From NCBI RefSeq assembly GCF_014117325.1, contig NZ_CP059732.1, forward strand, positions 7,505,001 through 7,569,000: a DNA stretch of 64,000 nucleotides, in the 5' to 3' direction. Source of the stretch: Spirosoma foliorum. GTDB taxonomy: Bacteria > Bacteroidota > Bacteroidia > Cytophagales > Spirosomataceae. Made by a program: the position numbers and the translations under genes. Below, in pieces: positions 44,967-53,321 of the stretch. Each line of letters opens with the position of its first letter. Within the stretch, counting starts at the first letter, position 1. The notes beneath the pieces are model-generated. The model worked only from the letters and a program-made list of their open reading frames with translations. It was not told the DNA's origin and searched no databases.

Positions 44967-45794
44967 CTATTCCTGAACGACGATCCGCTTCACGGCACCA
45001 TCTTCATTTTGGGTAACGGTAATGAAGTAGATACCCTGCGCTTTTTTGCCCAGATCGATCTGCCCCACAAACTCGCCCGAAAAGTCTTTTATTTCACGCT
45101 TGGCGACTTCTTTTCCCTTCGGATTTGTGACAATGATGCTTACATCCCCTTTTTCTGGCGCTGTAAAACGAACATTCAATTGGTCGCGGTCGGGATTATT
45201 TGGGAAAGCATCTAATCCCCGAATCGTAGAAGGCTTTCCACCCAAGTTACGAGACCAGTCTTCGAATGGGCGAACCAGTTGGCGATCAAAATCTCTCGGA
45301 AACTCCATCTTAAACCGACGAAGCTGATCGGCCATCGAATCCGTTCCCCGCCGAAACTCCTGTTGCCAGTTTTGGTTGTTTCTTAAATTCCAGTCATCTT
45401 TCTGAAAGCGATCACGTTGAGCATAAGCATCGCCCGGAACACGTTTCATACCTGGACCAATGCGTTTGCGTGATACAATTCGCTCACTATCATTGTCCTC
45501 TACGATAATTGTCATCTGACGCTTACGGCCATCTTTACGGGTAGCCTTCAGCGAATCGACTAATTTCATGACCATCTTATCGCGCTCGGGATCACTCATT
45601 CCATTCACACGATATGTGCGTTCGATTTCCCGAACTTCATCACCATTCCGCTCAATAATTCGGACATTTACCTCATTACTATCCGATTTTGGCGATGGGG
45701 ATATCGGTTTTTGCGCTACGGCCATACCACTGAAGGTAACTGCCAGTAACAGGGCCGGTGTGAACCGGGAGACGGCAAAAACTGTTTTTTTCAT
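44967..45794 (-). CDS. T9SS type A sorting-domain protein, function unknown
   Basis: A 275-residue exported protein; the ATG at 45794 gives the signal peptide (VTFSGMAVAQ) and is preferred to the frame start at 45824. The middle (about 25-190) is charged and helical with RTYRVNGMSDPERDKMVMK and a run rich in Arg, Asp and Gln. The last 80 residues are a T9SS sorting domain (AFPNNPDRDQLNVRFTAPE, KGDVSIIVTNPKGKEVAKRE, GIYFITVTQNEDGAVKRIVV). It is divergent from the sensor kinase gene, with 176 bases between the starts, so the two may share a control region. No enzymatic motif is visible. Confidence 0.85.
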   Translation of the reverse strand: MKKTVFAVSRFTPALLLAVTFSGMAVAQKPISPSPKSDSNEVNVRIIERNGDEVREIERTYRVNGMSDPERDKMVMKLVDSLKATRKDGRKRQMTIIVEDNDSERIVSRKRIGPGMKRVPGDAYAQRDRFQKDDWNLRNNQNWQQEFRRGTDSMADQLRRFKMEFPRDFDRQLVRPFEDWSRNLGGKPSTIRGLDAFPNNPDRDQLNVRFTAPEKGDVSIIVTNPKGKEVAKREIKDFSGEFVGQIDLGKKAQGIYFITVTQNEDGAVKRIVVQE

Positions 45795-45970
45795 AGTACA
45801 GATTATTTGCAAACGAAGGAACAATAAGTTGCTAAACCAATTGATTCAGGGGGTGTTAAAGTTTGTTAACGGGCCAATTAGTAGGCTACCCGGTTCGTAC
45901 TTTTACTGACCACGCCCTGTTTTCGAATAGATGCAGAAATTGGGCGAAGGTTGCATGAAAGAGTAAAAAA

Positions 45971-47902
45971 ATGTCAGAACAACGCATACGCTGGATTGTC
46001 GCACTGATGGCCATAGGCTTGCTGGGTCTTGTATGTCTGCAAGTATTCTGGATTAGAAGCGCCTTGCGGTTGCAGAAAGAGCAATTTGCCTATAAAGTAA
46101 CCGATGCGTTGCAGGAGGTTGTTCGAACGCTGGAACGGCAGGAGATTGTGTACCTGACCAAACAGCGAATCCAGGCTCGTGAACAGCAGGATCGTCTGAA
46201 AGCGATTGCGAAGAAAGAAGGGAAGTCGAACGCTTCAGAATCAATTGCCCAGGGAACGGGAGGGCACACTAACCGATTGGTCGAACTAAAAAAAGCGGAG
46301 CACTCGCAGAGCCCAACGCCCAACTCACGCCAAATGACGCTGGGTATGACGCCTGCCGGGGCGGTTGTGGTTCAATCCGATGTGCTTCATCCAACGGTTC
46401 AGCCACTTTCTGCCGAGCAATCGGCGGTAGTAGTTGAGTTTTTCCGGCAGCAGGAGGAGCTTATGGCCGTTGGTGATTGGCAAACCCAATTGCTTCAACA
46501 GCAGCAGTTTGACCACTGGGTCGAAACGGTATTGAGTACCGAATTAATCAAAATCAATAAACAGGTTAATGAGGATTCACTTAAGCGGGCAGCCAAACAG
46601 CGTAAGCGTCAAACAGGACAGCCCCGTAAAGACCCACTGCCCACTAATCTGGCAGCTATTAAACCAGGCATTCCTACACATCCGGCTAGTATGAGCCAGC
46701 ACCGGGCCGAGGAACAATCGCACATGATTAAGGATGTCCTCAAGGGCTTACTCTTGTCTGATCGACCTATCGAAGACCGAATTAATCGGGTTGCGCTAGA
46801 CACGCTGCTTCGTCAGTCATTGGTTGAGCGAGGTATTAGTATTCCATTTGCCTATGGCGTTCGTACCCGCCAGCAGCCGAAATTTCTGTTTACTTCATTG
46901 GGTATGGAAGCCCAGCATTTGGATGAAGAAGGGTATAAAGCGGTACTCTTTCCGAACAATTTCGTTGAAACGGGGAACTACGTGTACGTCTATTTTCCTA
47001 CCCAGCAGCAGTTTATTTTAGAACGTCTGGGCTTCACATTTGCCGCTTCGGCTGTTCTGATCCTGGTCATTCTGGCTTGTTTTTATATCGCGATTAACAC
47101 GATTGTTCGACAAAAGAAACTAGCCGATATCAAGAACGACTTTATTAATAACATGACCCATGAGTTCAAAACGCCTATATCGACCATTTCGCTCGCGGTC
47201 GAAATGGCGCAGGAGCAGCTACGGTCAGAAAGCCAGACGAAACTGGGACGCACACCAGTAGGAGTCGCTTCGGGCGGACACGATAACGATTTACCCGAGC
47301 GGCCAGAACAAATGGACTCCCGATTGACCCGCTATATGGGGATTATTCGCGATGAAACCCGGCGATTGGGGTCGCACGTGGAGAAAGTATTGCAAATGGC
47401 GCTGCTGGATCGGGGCGAAATTAAGCTGAACCTATCATCCGTAAACGTACATGACGTTATCGAAAAGGTATTGAATAATCTGGGTTTGCAAATTGAGCAA
47501 CGCGGGGGAGAGGTAGAGCTCAACTTCGACGCTGACCGGGAAGTGGTTGAAGCGGACGAACTTCATCTAACCAACATTGTGTACAATTTGCTGGATAACG
47601 CGCTTAAATACTCGCCCGAAAGCCCGCATATTACGTTAAGTACTAAAAGCCTTCCAGAAGGGGTGAGTATTACCGTTACGGATCAGGGATTAGGCATGTC
47701 GAAGGAACAGACGAGCCGAATTTTTGAGAAGTTTTACCGAGTTCCTACGGGCAATCGCCACGATGTGAAAGGGTTCGGGTTGGGACTGAGTTACGTGAAG
47801 AAAATGATCGATGAACACCACGGCCAGATTCTGGTTGAAAGCCAACTTGGGAAGGGCAGTTCATTTGAAGTGATACTTCCTTATAAAATTCTGAATGATT
47901 GA
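45971..47902 (+). CDS. Sensor histidine kinase
   Basis: A 643-residue membrane sensor kinase. Membrane segments at about 10-27 and 355-375 enclose an extracytoplasmic region of some 325 residues that is rich in Gln, Ala and Glu, with helical stretches (REQQDRLKAIAKKEGKSNA). No HAMP domain is seen; the DHp domain follows the second segment by about 15 residues. The phospho-acceptor is His397 in NDFINNMTHEFKTPISTISL. N box DNALKYSPESPHITL, G1 TDQGLGMSKEQTSRIFEKFY and G2 GFGLGLSYVKKMIDEH are intact. A DHp-internal insertion near residue 415-455 (GRTPVGVASGGHDNDLPERP) is unusual. The response regulator follows 84 bases later. Signal is unknown. Confidence 0.92.
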   Translation: MSEQRIRWIVALMAIGLLGLVCLQVFWIRSALRLQKEQFAYKVTDALQEVVRTLERQEIVYLTKQRIQAREQQDRLKAIAKKEGKSNASESIAQGTGGHTNRLVELKKAEHSQSPTPNSRQMTLGMTPAGAVVVQSDVLHPTVQPLSAEQSAVVVEFFRQQEELMAVGDWQTQLLQQQQFDHWVETVLSTELIKINKQVNEDSLKRAAKQRKRQTGQPRKDPLPTNLAAIKPGIPTHPASMSQHRAEEQSHMIKDVLKGLLLSDRPIEDRINRVALDTLLRQSLVERGISIPFAYGVRTRQQPKFLFTSLGMEAQHLDEEGYKAVLFPNNFVETGNYVYVYFPTQQQFILERLGFTFAASAVLILVILACFYIAINTIVRQKKLADIKNDFINNMTHEFKTPISTISLAVEMAQEQLRSESQTKLGRTPVGVASGGHDNDLPERPEQMDSRLTRYMGIIRDETRRLGSHVEKVLQMALLDRGEIKLNLSSVNVHDVIEKVLNNLGLQIEQRGGEVELNFDADREVVEADELHLTNIVYNLLDNALKYSPESPHITLSTKSLPEGVSITVTDQGLGMSKEQTSRIFEKFYRVPTGNRHDVKGFGLGLSYVKKMIDEHHGQILVESQLGKGSSFEVILPYKILND

Positions 47903-47975
47903 TCGATAGAATAAGTGAATGGCTCTTGCGTCAGCCTTATTCAATCATTCTATCAATCAATCAATCATTCTATCA
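47892..47975. repeat. Inverted and simple repeat between kinase and regulator genes
   Basis: GAATGATTGATCGATAGAAT around 47893-47912 pairs loosely with ATTCTATCAATCAATCAATCATTC around 47949-47972, overlapping the kinase stop. The right arm contains an ATCA tetranucleotide run. The ORF frame that begins upstream of the regulator is encoded by this repeat and is not protein. Confidence 0.65.
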
Positions 47976-47986
47976 TTCATTATATT

Positions 47987-48676
47987 ATGCCAACCATTCT
48001 CCTCGTTGAAGACGACCCTAATCTGGGTCAATTGGTGCAGGAATACCTGACCATGAAAGGATACACAACCGATCGTGCCATTAATGGTGATCAGGGCCTG
48101 CAACTGTTTATGGAGGGCGACTACGACCTTTGTATTTTTGATGTGATGATGCCCAAGAAAGATGGGTTCACGCTTGCCAAAGAAGTTCGCATGGGCAATC
48201 GGGATGTCCCCATTATTTTCCTCACGGCTAAATCCATGCAGGAAGATACCATTCAAGGCTTTAAAGTCGGGGCCGACGATTATATGACGAAGCCGTTCAG
48301 TATGGAAGAACTGCTCCTGCGGATTCAGGCTATTTTGCGCCGGTACCAACGCTCAGATGAAGCAATCGACCCTTCGGTTTATCAAATTGGCTCACTGTCA
48401 TTCGATTACCCGCACCAGCTACTCTCCTGTAAAACAGACGGATCACAGCCGCAGAAATTGACCAGCAAAGAGTCTGAATTATTAAAATTGCTGGCTCAGA
48501 ACCTCAATCAGCCAGTCAGTCGTAGCTTTGCCCTGAAAATGGTTTGGGGAGATGATTCTTATTTCAATGCCCGAAGCATGGATGTGTACGTAACCAAACT
48601 GCGGAAGTATCTTAAAGAAGACCCGGCCGTTCAACTGGTAAACGTACACGGCGAAGGATTTAAACTGATTGTTTAA
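47987..48676 (+). CDS. OmpR-family response regulator
   Basis: A 229-residue regulator; the ATG at 47987 gives MPTILLVEDDPNLGQLVQEY, the usual receiver start, whereas the frame start 72 bases upstream is repeat-derived. The phospho-acceptor is Asp52 in CIFDVMMPKKDGF, with Thr (IIFLTAKSMQED) and Lys (YMTKPFSMEELLLR) of the active site. The C-terminal winged helix (about 125-229) ends LRKYLKEDPAVQLVNVHGEG. It is paired with the upstream sensor kinase. Target genes are unknown, though hemB follows directly and the adjacent T9SS cargo gene is a possible target. Confidence 0.95.
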   Translation: MPTILLVEDDPNLGQLVQEYLTMKGYTTDRAINGDQGLQLFMEGDYDLCIFDVMMPKKDGFTLAKEVRMGNRDVPIIFLTAKSMQEDTIQGFKVGADDYMTKPFSMEELLLRIQAILRRYQRSDEAIDPSVYQIGSLSFDYPHQLLSCKTDGSQPQKLTSKESELLKLLAQNLNQPVSRSFALKMVWGDDSYFNARSMDVYVTKLRKYLKEDPAVQLVNVHGEGFKLIV

Positions 48677-48680
48677 AAAA

Positions 48681-48758
48681 GTTATAAAGTCATATAGTTG
48701 TAGAGTTATATAGTTGATGCTCTGGTTGATGCATTCAGCAACTCTAGGACTTTATAAC
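48681..48758. repeat. Quasi-palindromic repeat upstream of hemB
   Basis: GTTATAAAGTCATATAGTTG (48681-48700) faces CAACTCTAGGACTTTATAAC (48739-48758), 18 of 20 pairs matched. The frame start used for a longer hemB would lie inside this element. Confidence 0.7.
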
Positions 48759-48776
48759 GTTTACAACTTTACAACT

Positions 48777-49751
48777 TTGATAAATATAATACGTCGTCCG
48801 CGTCGAAACCGCCAATCGGCCGTTATCCGCGACATGGTGCAGGAGACCCGTTTGTCGGTAACTGATTTTATTTTGCCCGTCTTCGTTGTAGAAGGACAAA
48901 AAGTACGGTCGGAGGTAGCTTCCATGCCCGGCATCTATCGTTTATCGCTGGATTTACTACTGGATGAAATTCAGGAGTGTGTTGACCTGGGTATCAAGAC
49001 ATTCGATTTGTTTCCTAATATTTCCGAAGTCAAAAAAGACAAATACGCTACCGAAAGCTACAATCCTGACGGCCTGTATTTGCAAGCCGTTCAGGCTATT
49101 AAAGATCGGTTCCCCGACGTAATGGTCATGACCGATGTGGCGATGGACCCCTATAGCTCTGATGGACACGATGGCATTGTCGAAGATGGTAAAATCCTGA
49201 ATGATCCAACGCTGGAAGTCTTAGGGAAAATGGCCCTGGCACAGGCACAAGCCGGAGCGAATATCATTGGCCCATCTGACATGATGGATGGACGCGTAGG
49301 TTATCTTCGGCAAGTACTCGATGAAGGCGGCTTTCATGACGTAGCAATTATGTCCTATGCCGCCAAATACGCCAGTGCGTTTTACGGTCCATTCCGCGAT
49401 GCGCTTGATTCTGCTCCAAAGTTTGGTGACAAAAAGACGTATCAGATGAATCCGGCCAATAGTCGCGAAGCCCTGATCGAGGCTCAACTTGATTTCGAAG
49501 AAGGGGCCGATTTTCTGATGGTCAAACCAGCGCTGGCTTATCTGGATATCATCAAACTTTTGGACGACAATTTCCATTTGCCTATTGCTGCTTATAACGT
49601 TAGTGGTGAATACGCCATGATTAAAGCGGCTGCTCAAAATGGCTGGCTCGATGGCGAACGAGCTATGATGGAGTCGCTTATGGCCATCAAGCGAGCTGGT
49701 GCCAACGTAATTCTAACCTATTTCGCTAAAGAAGCCGCCCGGTTATTATGA
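48777..49751 (+). CDS. hemB: Delta-aminolevulinic acid dehydratase (porphobilinogen synthase)
   Basis: A cytoplasmic enzyme that condenses two 5-aminolevulinate molecules to porphobilinogen in heme synthesis. About 324 residues from a TTG at 48777 (INIIRRPRRNRQSAVIRDMV), which falls where homologues start. An ATG further upstream (48717 or 48729) would add repeat-derived residues, so I prefer the TTG; no ATG stands at the canonical position. Active-site lysines appear in IMSYAAKYASAFYGPF and FLMVKPALAYLDIIK. The metal-site segment VMTDVAMDPYSSDGHDGIVE lacks the zinc cysteines, indicating the non-zinc (Mg-type) form. The stop overlaps the dihydroorotase start (ATGA). Confidence 0.94.
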   Translation: MINIIRRPRRNRQSAVIRDMVQETRLSVTDFILPVFVVEGQKVRSEVASMPGIYRLSLDLLLDEIQECVDLGIKTFDLFPNISEVKKDKYATESYNPDGLYLQAVQAIKDRFPDVMVMTDVAMDPYSSDGHDGIVEDGKILNDPTLEVLGKMALAQAQAGANIIGPSDMMDGRVGYLRQVLDEGGFHDVAIMSYAAKYASAFYGPFRDALDSAPKFGDKKTYQMNPANSREALIEAQLDFEEGADFLMVKPALAYLDIIKLLDDNFHLPIAAYNVSGEYAMIKAAAQNGWLDGERAMMESLMAIKRAGANVILTYFAKEAARLL

Positions 49752-51085
49752 GTAAACTATTGATTCGTGATGCCCGATTAGTGAACGAAGGTCAGATTAT
49801 TGAGACCGATGTGCTGATTGAAGATGGTTTCATTGCCCAAATTAAGTCGGGTCTGTCAGATGCCTATGTAGACCAGGTTATTGAGGCAAATGGACAATAC
49901 CTATTGCCCGGTGTTATCGACGATCAGGTGCATTTCCGGGAGCCGGGCTTAACGCATAAAGCCACCATCAAATCGGAAGCACGAGCGGCTGTAGCTGGCG
50001 GTGTTACCAGTTTTATGGAGATGCCGAATACGGTTCCGAATGCGTTAACCCAGGAATTGCTCGCCGATAAATACGCGATTGCTGCTCAGACATCACTGGC
50101 GAATTATTCGTTTTTCATGGGCGCGTCGAACGATAACCTCAATGAAGTACTCCGCACCGATCCGAAAACGGTTTGTGGTATTAAGGTATTCATGGGGTCG
50201 TCGACTGGAAATATGCTGGTCGATAATGAGCAGGTATTGGATAGCTTGTTCCGGAAAAGCCCTATGCTGATTGCTACTCATTGCGAAGATGAAGCCACCG
50301 TTCGGGCCAATACTGAGCGATACAAGGCTGAATACGGCGACCGCGCTACGGCCGATTTGCATCCACTGATTCGGAATGAAGAAGCTTGCCTAAAGTCATC
50401 GTCGATGGCGGTTGAATTGGCTCGGAAGCACAATGCTCGACTGCATATTCTGCACATATCGACTGCCGATGAACTAGCTTTATTTGATAACAAACTTCCA
50501 CTTACCGAAAAGCGGATTACGGCAGAGGTTTGCGTGCATCATCTTTGGTTCGATAGCAGAGACTACGCAACGTTGGGGAATTTGATAAAATGCAATCCAG
50601 CCATAAAAGCTCCTCATCATAAAGAAGCTTTACTCGCTGCGCTACTAGATGATCGTCTGGATATTATTGCTACTGATCATGCGCCCCATACCTGGGCCGA
50701 AAAACAGCAACCCTACTGGCAGGCTCCGTCTGGTTTGCCATTGGTTCAGCACCCTTTGCTGCTCATGCTTGATTTTGTGAAGCAGGGGAAATTACCGCTC
50801 GAAACGGTTGTGCGTAAAATGAGTCATGCCCCTGCCGATTGTTTTCAGATTGATCGTCGTGGCTATGTCTGCGAAGGCTACTGGGCTGACCTCGTTTTGG
50901 TCGATATGAACCAACCTTCAACTGTTACAAAGGAATCGATTCACTATCAGTGCGGCTGGTCGCCATTAGAAGGACATACGTTTGGTTCCAGCGTGACGCA
51001 TACTATTGTATCAGGCAAGCTGGTGTATCAAAATGGTGAGTTTCTGACTGAGCAGGTAGGAAAACGATTATTATTTACTCGATAA
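49748..51085 (+). CDS. pyrC: Dihydroorotase
   Basis: A 445-residue amidohydrolase of the dihydroorotase (class I-type)/allantoinase group that would act in pyrimidine biosynthesis. Metal motif DDQVHFREPGLTHKATIKSE (HFRE) near residue 59, the lysine-bearing region near residue 145 (CGIKVFMGSSTGN), LHILHISTADELAL (His) near residue 240, and the last metal Asp in ATDHAPHTWAEKQQPYW near residue 310. A wrong-type alternative would be an allantoinase or hydantoinase, but the overall sequence matches Bacteroidota dihydroorotase. It overlaps hemB by four bases and is probably translationally coupled. No terminator is obvious; a tRNA gene with its own promoter follows. Confidence 0.9.
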   Translation: MSKLLIRDARLVNEGQIIETDVLIEDGFIAQIKSGLSDAYVDQVIEANGQYLLPGVIDDQVHFREPGLTHKATIKSEARAAVAGGVTSFMEMPNTVPNALTQELLADKYAIAAQTSLANYSFFMGASNDNLNEVLRTDPKTVCGIKVFMGSSTGNMLVDNEQVLDSLFRKSPMLIATHCEDEATVRANTERYKAEYGDRATADLHPLIRNEEACLKSSSMAVELARKHNARLHILHISTADELALFDNKLPLTEKRITAEVCVHHLWFDSRDYATLGNLIKCNPAIKAPHHKEALLAALLDDRLDIIATDHAPHTWAEKQQPYWQAPSGLPLVQHPLLLMLDFVKQGKLPLETVVRKMSHAPADCFQIDRRGYVCEGYWADLVLVDMNQPSTVTKESIHYQCGWSPLEGHTFGSSVTHTIVSGKLVYQNGEFLTEQVGKRLLFTR

Positions 51086-51109
51086 TAAAGAAAATTTTAA
51101 GCAAAAATC

Positions 51110-51141
51110 TTGCGTGTACGGGCAAGGCCGTCTTATCTTTG
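51110..51141 (+). promoter_or_regulatory. Promoter of tRNA-Leu
   Basis: TTG (51110-51112), a 21-base spacer and TATCTTTG (51134-51141) agree with the Bacteroidota sigma-factor consensus TTTG-N19-21-TAnnTTTG. The expected start lies about 7 bases further, 15-20 bases before the tRNA 5' end at 51167. It is the clearest promoter in the window. Confidence 0.8.
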
Positions 51142-51166
51142 CACTCCCAAATAAGGGAAGCGTACT

Positions 51167-51250
51167 GCCGAAGTGGTGAAATTGGTAGACACGCACGTTT
51201 CAGGGGCGTGTGTCTTTACGGACATGCGAGTTCGAGTCTCGCCTTCGGCA
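51167..51250 (+). tRNA. tRNA-Leu (anticodon CAG)
   Basis: A class II tRNA with long variable arm. Acceptor stem GCCGAAG/CTTCGGC, anticodon loop TTCAGGG with anticodon CAG, anticodon stem CACGT/GCGTG, variable arm (around TGTCTTTACGGACAT) and T arm with GTTCGAGTC. Discriminator A is at 51250; CCA is not encoded. A strong promoter and a terminator surround it. Confidence 0.95.
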
Positions 51251-51257
51251 CATAATT

Positions 51258-51286
51258 AAGCCGCAATCAACTGGTTGCGGCTTTTT
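51258..51286 (+). terminator. Terminator of tRNA-Leu
   Basis: AAGCCGCAA (51258-51266) pairs with TTGCGGCTT (51275-51283), 8-base loop, followed by a T-run, directly downstream of the tRNA. Confidence 0.85.
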
Positions 51287-51660
51287 GTTTTGTGATAGAC
51301 CTAGATAAATAGCCCATCATCATTGCTCAGACAGTGGATTCCCCAAATCCTCCAGAAAGCCGTTACAGTTCAGCCATTATATCATCTAGTTGCTCTACTC
51401 GCCATTTCCAGCTTAAACGGAATCGGGTGATTTGGGCAGGCTTTTATGTCGATAAGTAACCGAGGAAGCTACCTGTACTAATTATATATTATTAATTTAT
51501 AATATTTTAAATAAAGTATACGAAAATCTAAATTCATATCCGTATCGTAAATAAATGAAGCCTTTTAGTTTCCTTTTGCATAGTTTCGTTAACTATACCA
51601 TTTGATATAGGACTATTAGCTGGCCTACTTAGTTAATTTACTACTACTTTTAAGTCAATT
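51287..51660. other. 374-base region upstream of the TetR-family gene
   Basis: No gene visible. The right half is A/T-rich. A loose dyad CTATA-N8-TATAG (51593-51610) lies about 50 bases before the GTG start and could be a TetR-type operator, but it is short and could be chance. Confidence 0.35.
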
Positions 51661-52329
51661 GTGGAAACTTTCAAACGCAACCGAGCGGCTACTACCCAGC
51701 GTATAGTCGATGCCGTAGAGCAAATTCTGGCCAATGAGGGTATTAAAGGAATTGGAATTAATGCGATTGCCGAAAAAGCCTCTGTCAGTAAGGTACTTAT
51801 CTATCGTTATTTTGGCAGTATTGAAGGGCTGTTAGACTATTACATCCGACGTGGTCAGTTGGTACCCCATTATGCCCCTTCCTGGATAGAACAAATTCAA
51901 CCTGCCGAACCGCACGATCTTGCACCAATCTGGTCGGGTCAGGCTCTACAACTATTTCGTCAGTTCCGCCAATTTCGATCTGCCCGTGAACTACTAAAAG
52001 CCAGTATGACAGAAGCAGATTCGTTGGGTGAAGCGATTAGCAGTAGTTTAGATGCTGAGCTGACTAATCTGGTCAATCAACTTGCCTTTATAAAAGGGGG
52101 CGATCATCAGGCTACGTCGGCTATAATTTTCGGTGCTTTATCCTACCTGACTATACAGGCACAGCTTAATCGGCCAGTTATTGGTCTGGATCTGCGAAGT
52201 GAAAATGGCTGGCGACGAATAGAAGAAGCCGTTAAAATGATTTATAAGTCATTGAATCAACTGGCCATTGATTCACCTACAATCCAGATAACAACAAAAC
52301 CCGTCACCATGGTAGTTGGCCAGTGGTAA
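51661..52329 (+). CDS. TetR/AcrR-family transcriptional regulator
   Basis: A 222-residue repressor-type regulator with a GTG start. The N-terminal helix-turn-helix has RIVDAVEQILANEGIKGIGI and AIAEKASVSKVLIYRYFGSI, giving the TetR fold; the C-terminal region (about 80-205) is the all-helical ligand domain with FGALSYLTIQAQLNRPVIG. Ligand and targets are unknown. It lies 41 bases before the NUDIX regulator on the same strand and could be part of the sugar-gene control region, though no direct link is seen. Confidence 0.88.
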   Translation: METFKRNRAATTQRIVDAVEQILANEGIKGIGINAIAEKASVSKVLIYRYFGSIEGLLDYYIRRGQLVPHYAPSWIEQIQPAEPHDLAPIWSGQALQLFRQFRQFRSARELLKASMTEADSLGEAISSSLDAELTNLVNQLAFIKGGDHQATSAIIFGALSYLTIQAQLNRPVIGLDLRSENGWRRIEEAVKMIYKSLNQLAIDSPTIQITTKPVTMVVGQW

Positions 52330-52370
52330 CAACTATTGACTACCTTCGTGTTATGTTAATTCAATAGCGA

Positions 52371-53072
52371 ATGTTAGATCAATACAAACAGCAGAACCCC
52401 TATCTATTAGCTTTAGACTCAATCATATTTGGTTTCGATGGCGAGAGCTTAAAAGTACTACTTGTCAAACGAGGAGTGGAAGAAAAAACCTGGTCGCTTA
52501 TGGGGGGATGGCTTCAACCCAACGAAGGACTAGAACAGGCTGCTGCCCGTATTTTATTTGATCTAACTGGCTTAACCAACGTGTATCTGGAGCAATTGTA
52601 TGCGTTTGGCGACCCACACCGCGACCCCATCGTCCGAACCATATCGGTGGCTTATTTCTCACTGGTAAAAATAGCCGACTACGAGACGAAAATTTCGGAA
52701 GTATTTCAGGCCCGCTGGTTTTCGATTTATGATCTCCCTCCCTTGCTGTTCGATCATGGCGATATGGTCGATCTGGCTATTAAACGACTTCGCTACAAAG
52801 CGGCTCAACATCCCTTAGGCTTCGAATTACTCCCCGAGAAATTCACTATTCCTCAACTCAAGAAATTGTATGATGCCATCTACAATACGGAGTTTGATAA
52901 ACGGAATTTCAGCCGTAAGATTCTGTCTACGAATTTGTTGGTTAAACTCGATGAGAAGCAAAAAGGGTTTTCGAAACGAGGGGCTTACTTTTATCAGGTG
53001 GATGCCACCAAATATCAGGAGATAAACAACGCCTTCCTGAACTTCATCCCAAATTCGGAACTGGCTCTTTAG
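52371..53072 (+). CDS. NUDIX-type transcriptional regulator of sugar use (NrtR/AraR-like)
   Basis: A 233-residue protein with an N-terminal NUDIX fold (about 1-140) and a C-terminal winged helix (about 150-233, LPEKFTIPQLKKLYDAIYNT and RNFSRKILSTNLLVKLDEKQ). The Nudix box is degenerate: in the expected GX5EX7REUXEEXGU, the G, first E and R are kept but REUXEE reads RILFDL, so hydrolysis is unlikely and it should act as a sensor. The same architecture occurs in Bacteroidota regulators of pentose utilisation (NrtR/AraR type). Downstream lie xylB, xylA and transketolase, and the spacer before xylB contains repeated TGTCA/TGACA dyads, likely its binding sites. A pentose or nucleotide-sugar ligand is expected. 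Confidence 0.85.
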   Translation: MLDQYKQQNPYLLALDSIIFGFDGESLKVLLVKRGVEEKTWSLMGGWLQPNEGLEQAAARILFDLTGLTNVYLEQLYAFGDPHRDPIVRTISVAYFSLVKIADYETKISEVFQARWFSIYDLPPLLFDHGDMVDLAIKRLRYKAAQHPLGFELLPEKFTIPQLKKLYDAIYNTEFDKRNFSRKILSTNLLVKLDEKQKGFSKRGAYFYQVDATKYQEINNAFLNFIPNSELAL

Positions 53073-53119
53073 GGACAAACTAGATTTGTTCACTGAAATT
53101 TTATTCGAAAATTAATTGG

Positions 53120-53314
53120 TGTCATATTGACATTAAAAAAATAAGTGTCAATTTTACATTAAAATAAGCGTCAATAGTACTCTAATAGGTTTGGGAGGAT
53201 ATTGATTCTATTTTCGCTTGATGTTTCAGTGCGTATCGATTTTTTAAAATGCTCATTGATAACGCCTTACTACTTCATCAATTGCTGACCATAAGACATA
53301 CATTTATATTGACA
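53120..53314. promoter_or_regulatory. Repeated operator dyads upstream of xylB
   Basis: TGTCA-TAT-TGACA (53120-53132) is a perfect 5-3-5 dyad. A degenerate second copy TGTCA-ATT-TTACA is at 53146-53158, a half-site CGTCA-ATA is at 53169-53176, and ATTTA-TAT-TGACA (53302-53314, 10 of 13 identical to the first) ends 7 bases before the xylB ATG. The likely regulator is the NUDIX protein encoded upstream. A weak TTTG-N15-TATTTTCG promoter (53190-53216) sits between sites. Confidence 0.65.
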
Positions 53315-53321
53315 CAAAAGA

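Noticed and set aside
47915..47986. Extended N-terminus of the response regulator
   Set aside because: It consists of repeat-coded Ile/Ser/His-rich sequence; the receiver domain begins with MPTILLVEDD at 47987.
48714..48776. Long hemB N-terminus from the TTG or ATG at 48714-48729
   Set aside because: The residues lie in or next to a quasi-palindrome and have no counterpart in the HemB family.
51593..51610. CTATA-N8-TATAG as a TetR operator
   Set aside because: Half-sites of five A/T-rich bases are expected often by chance; kept only as a remark in the gap description.
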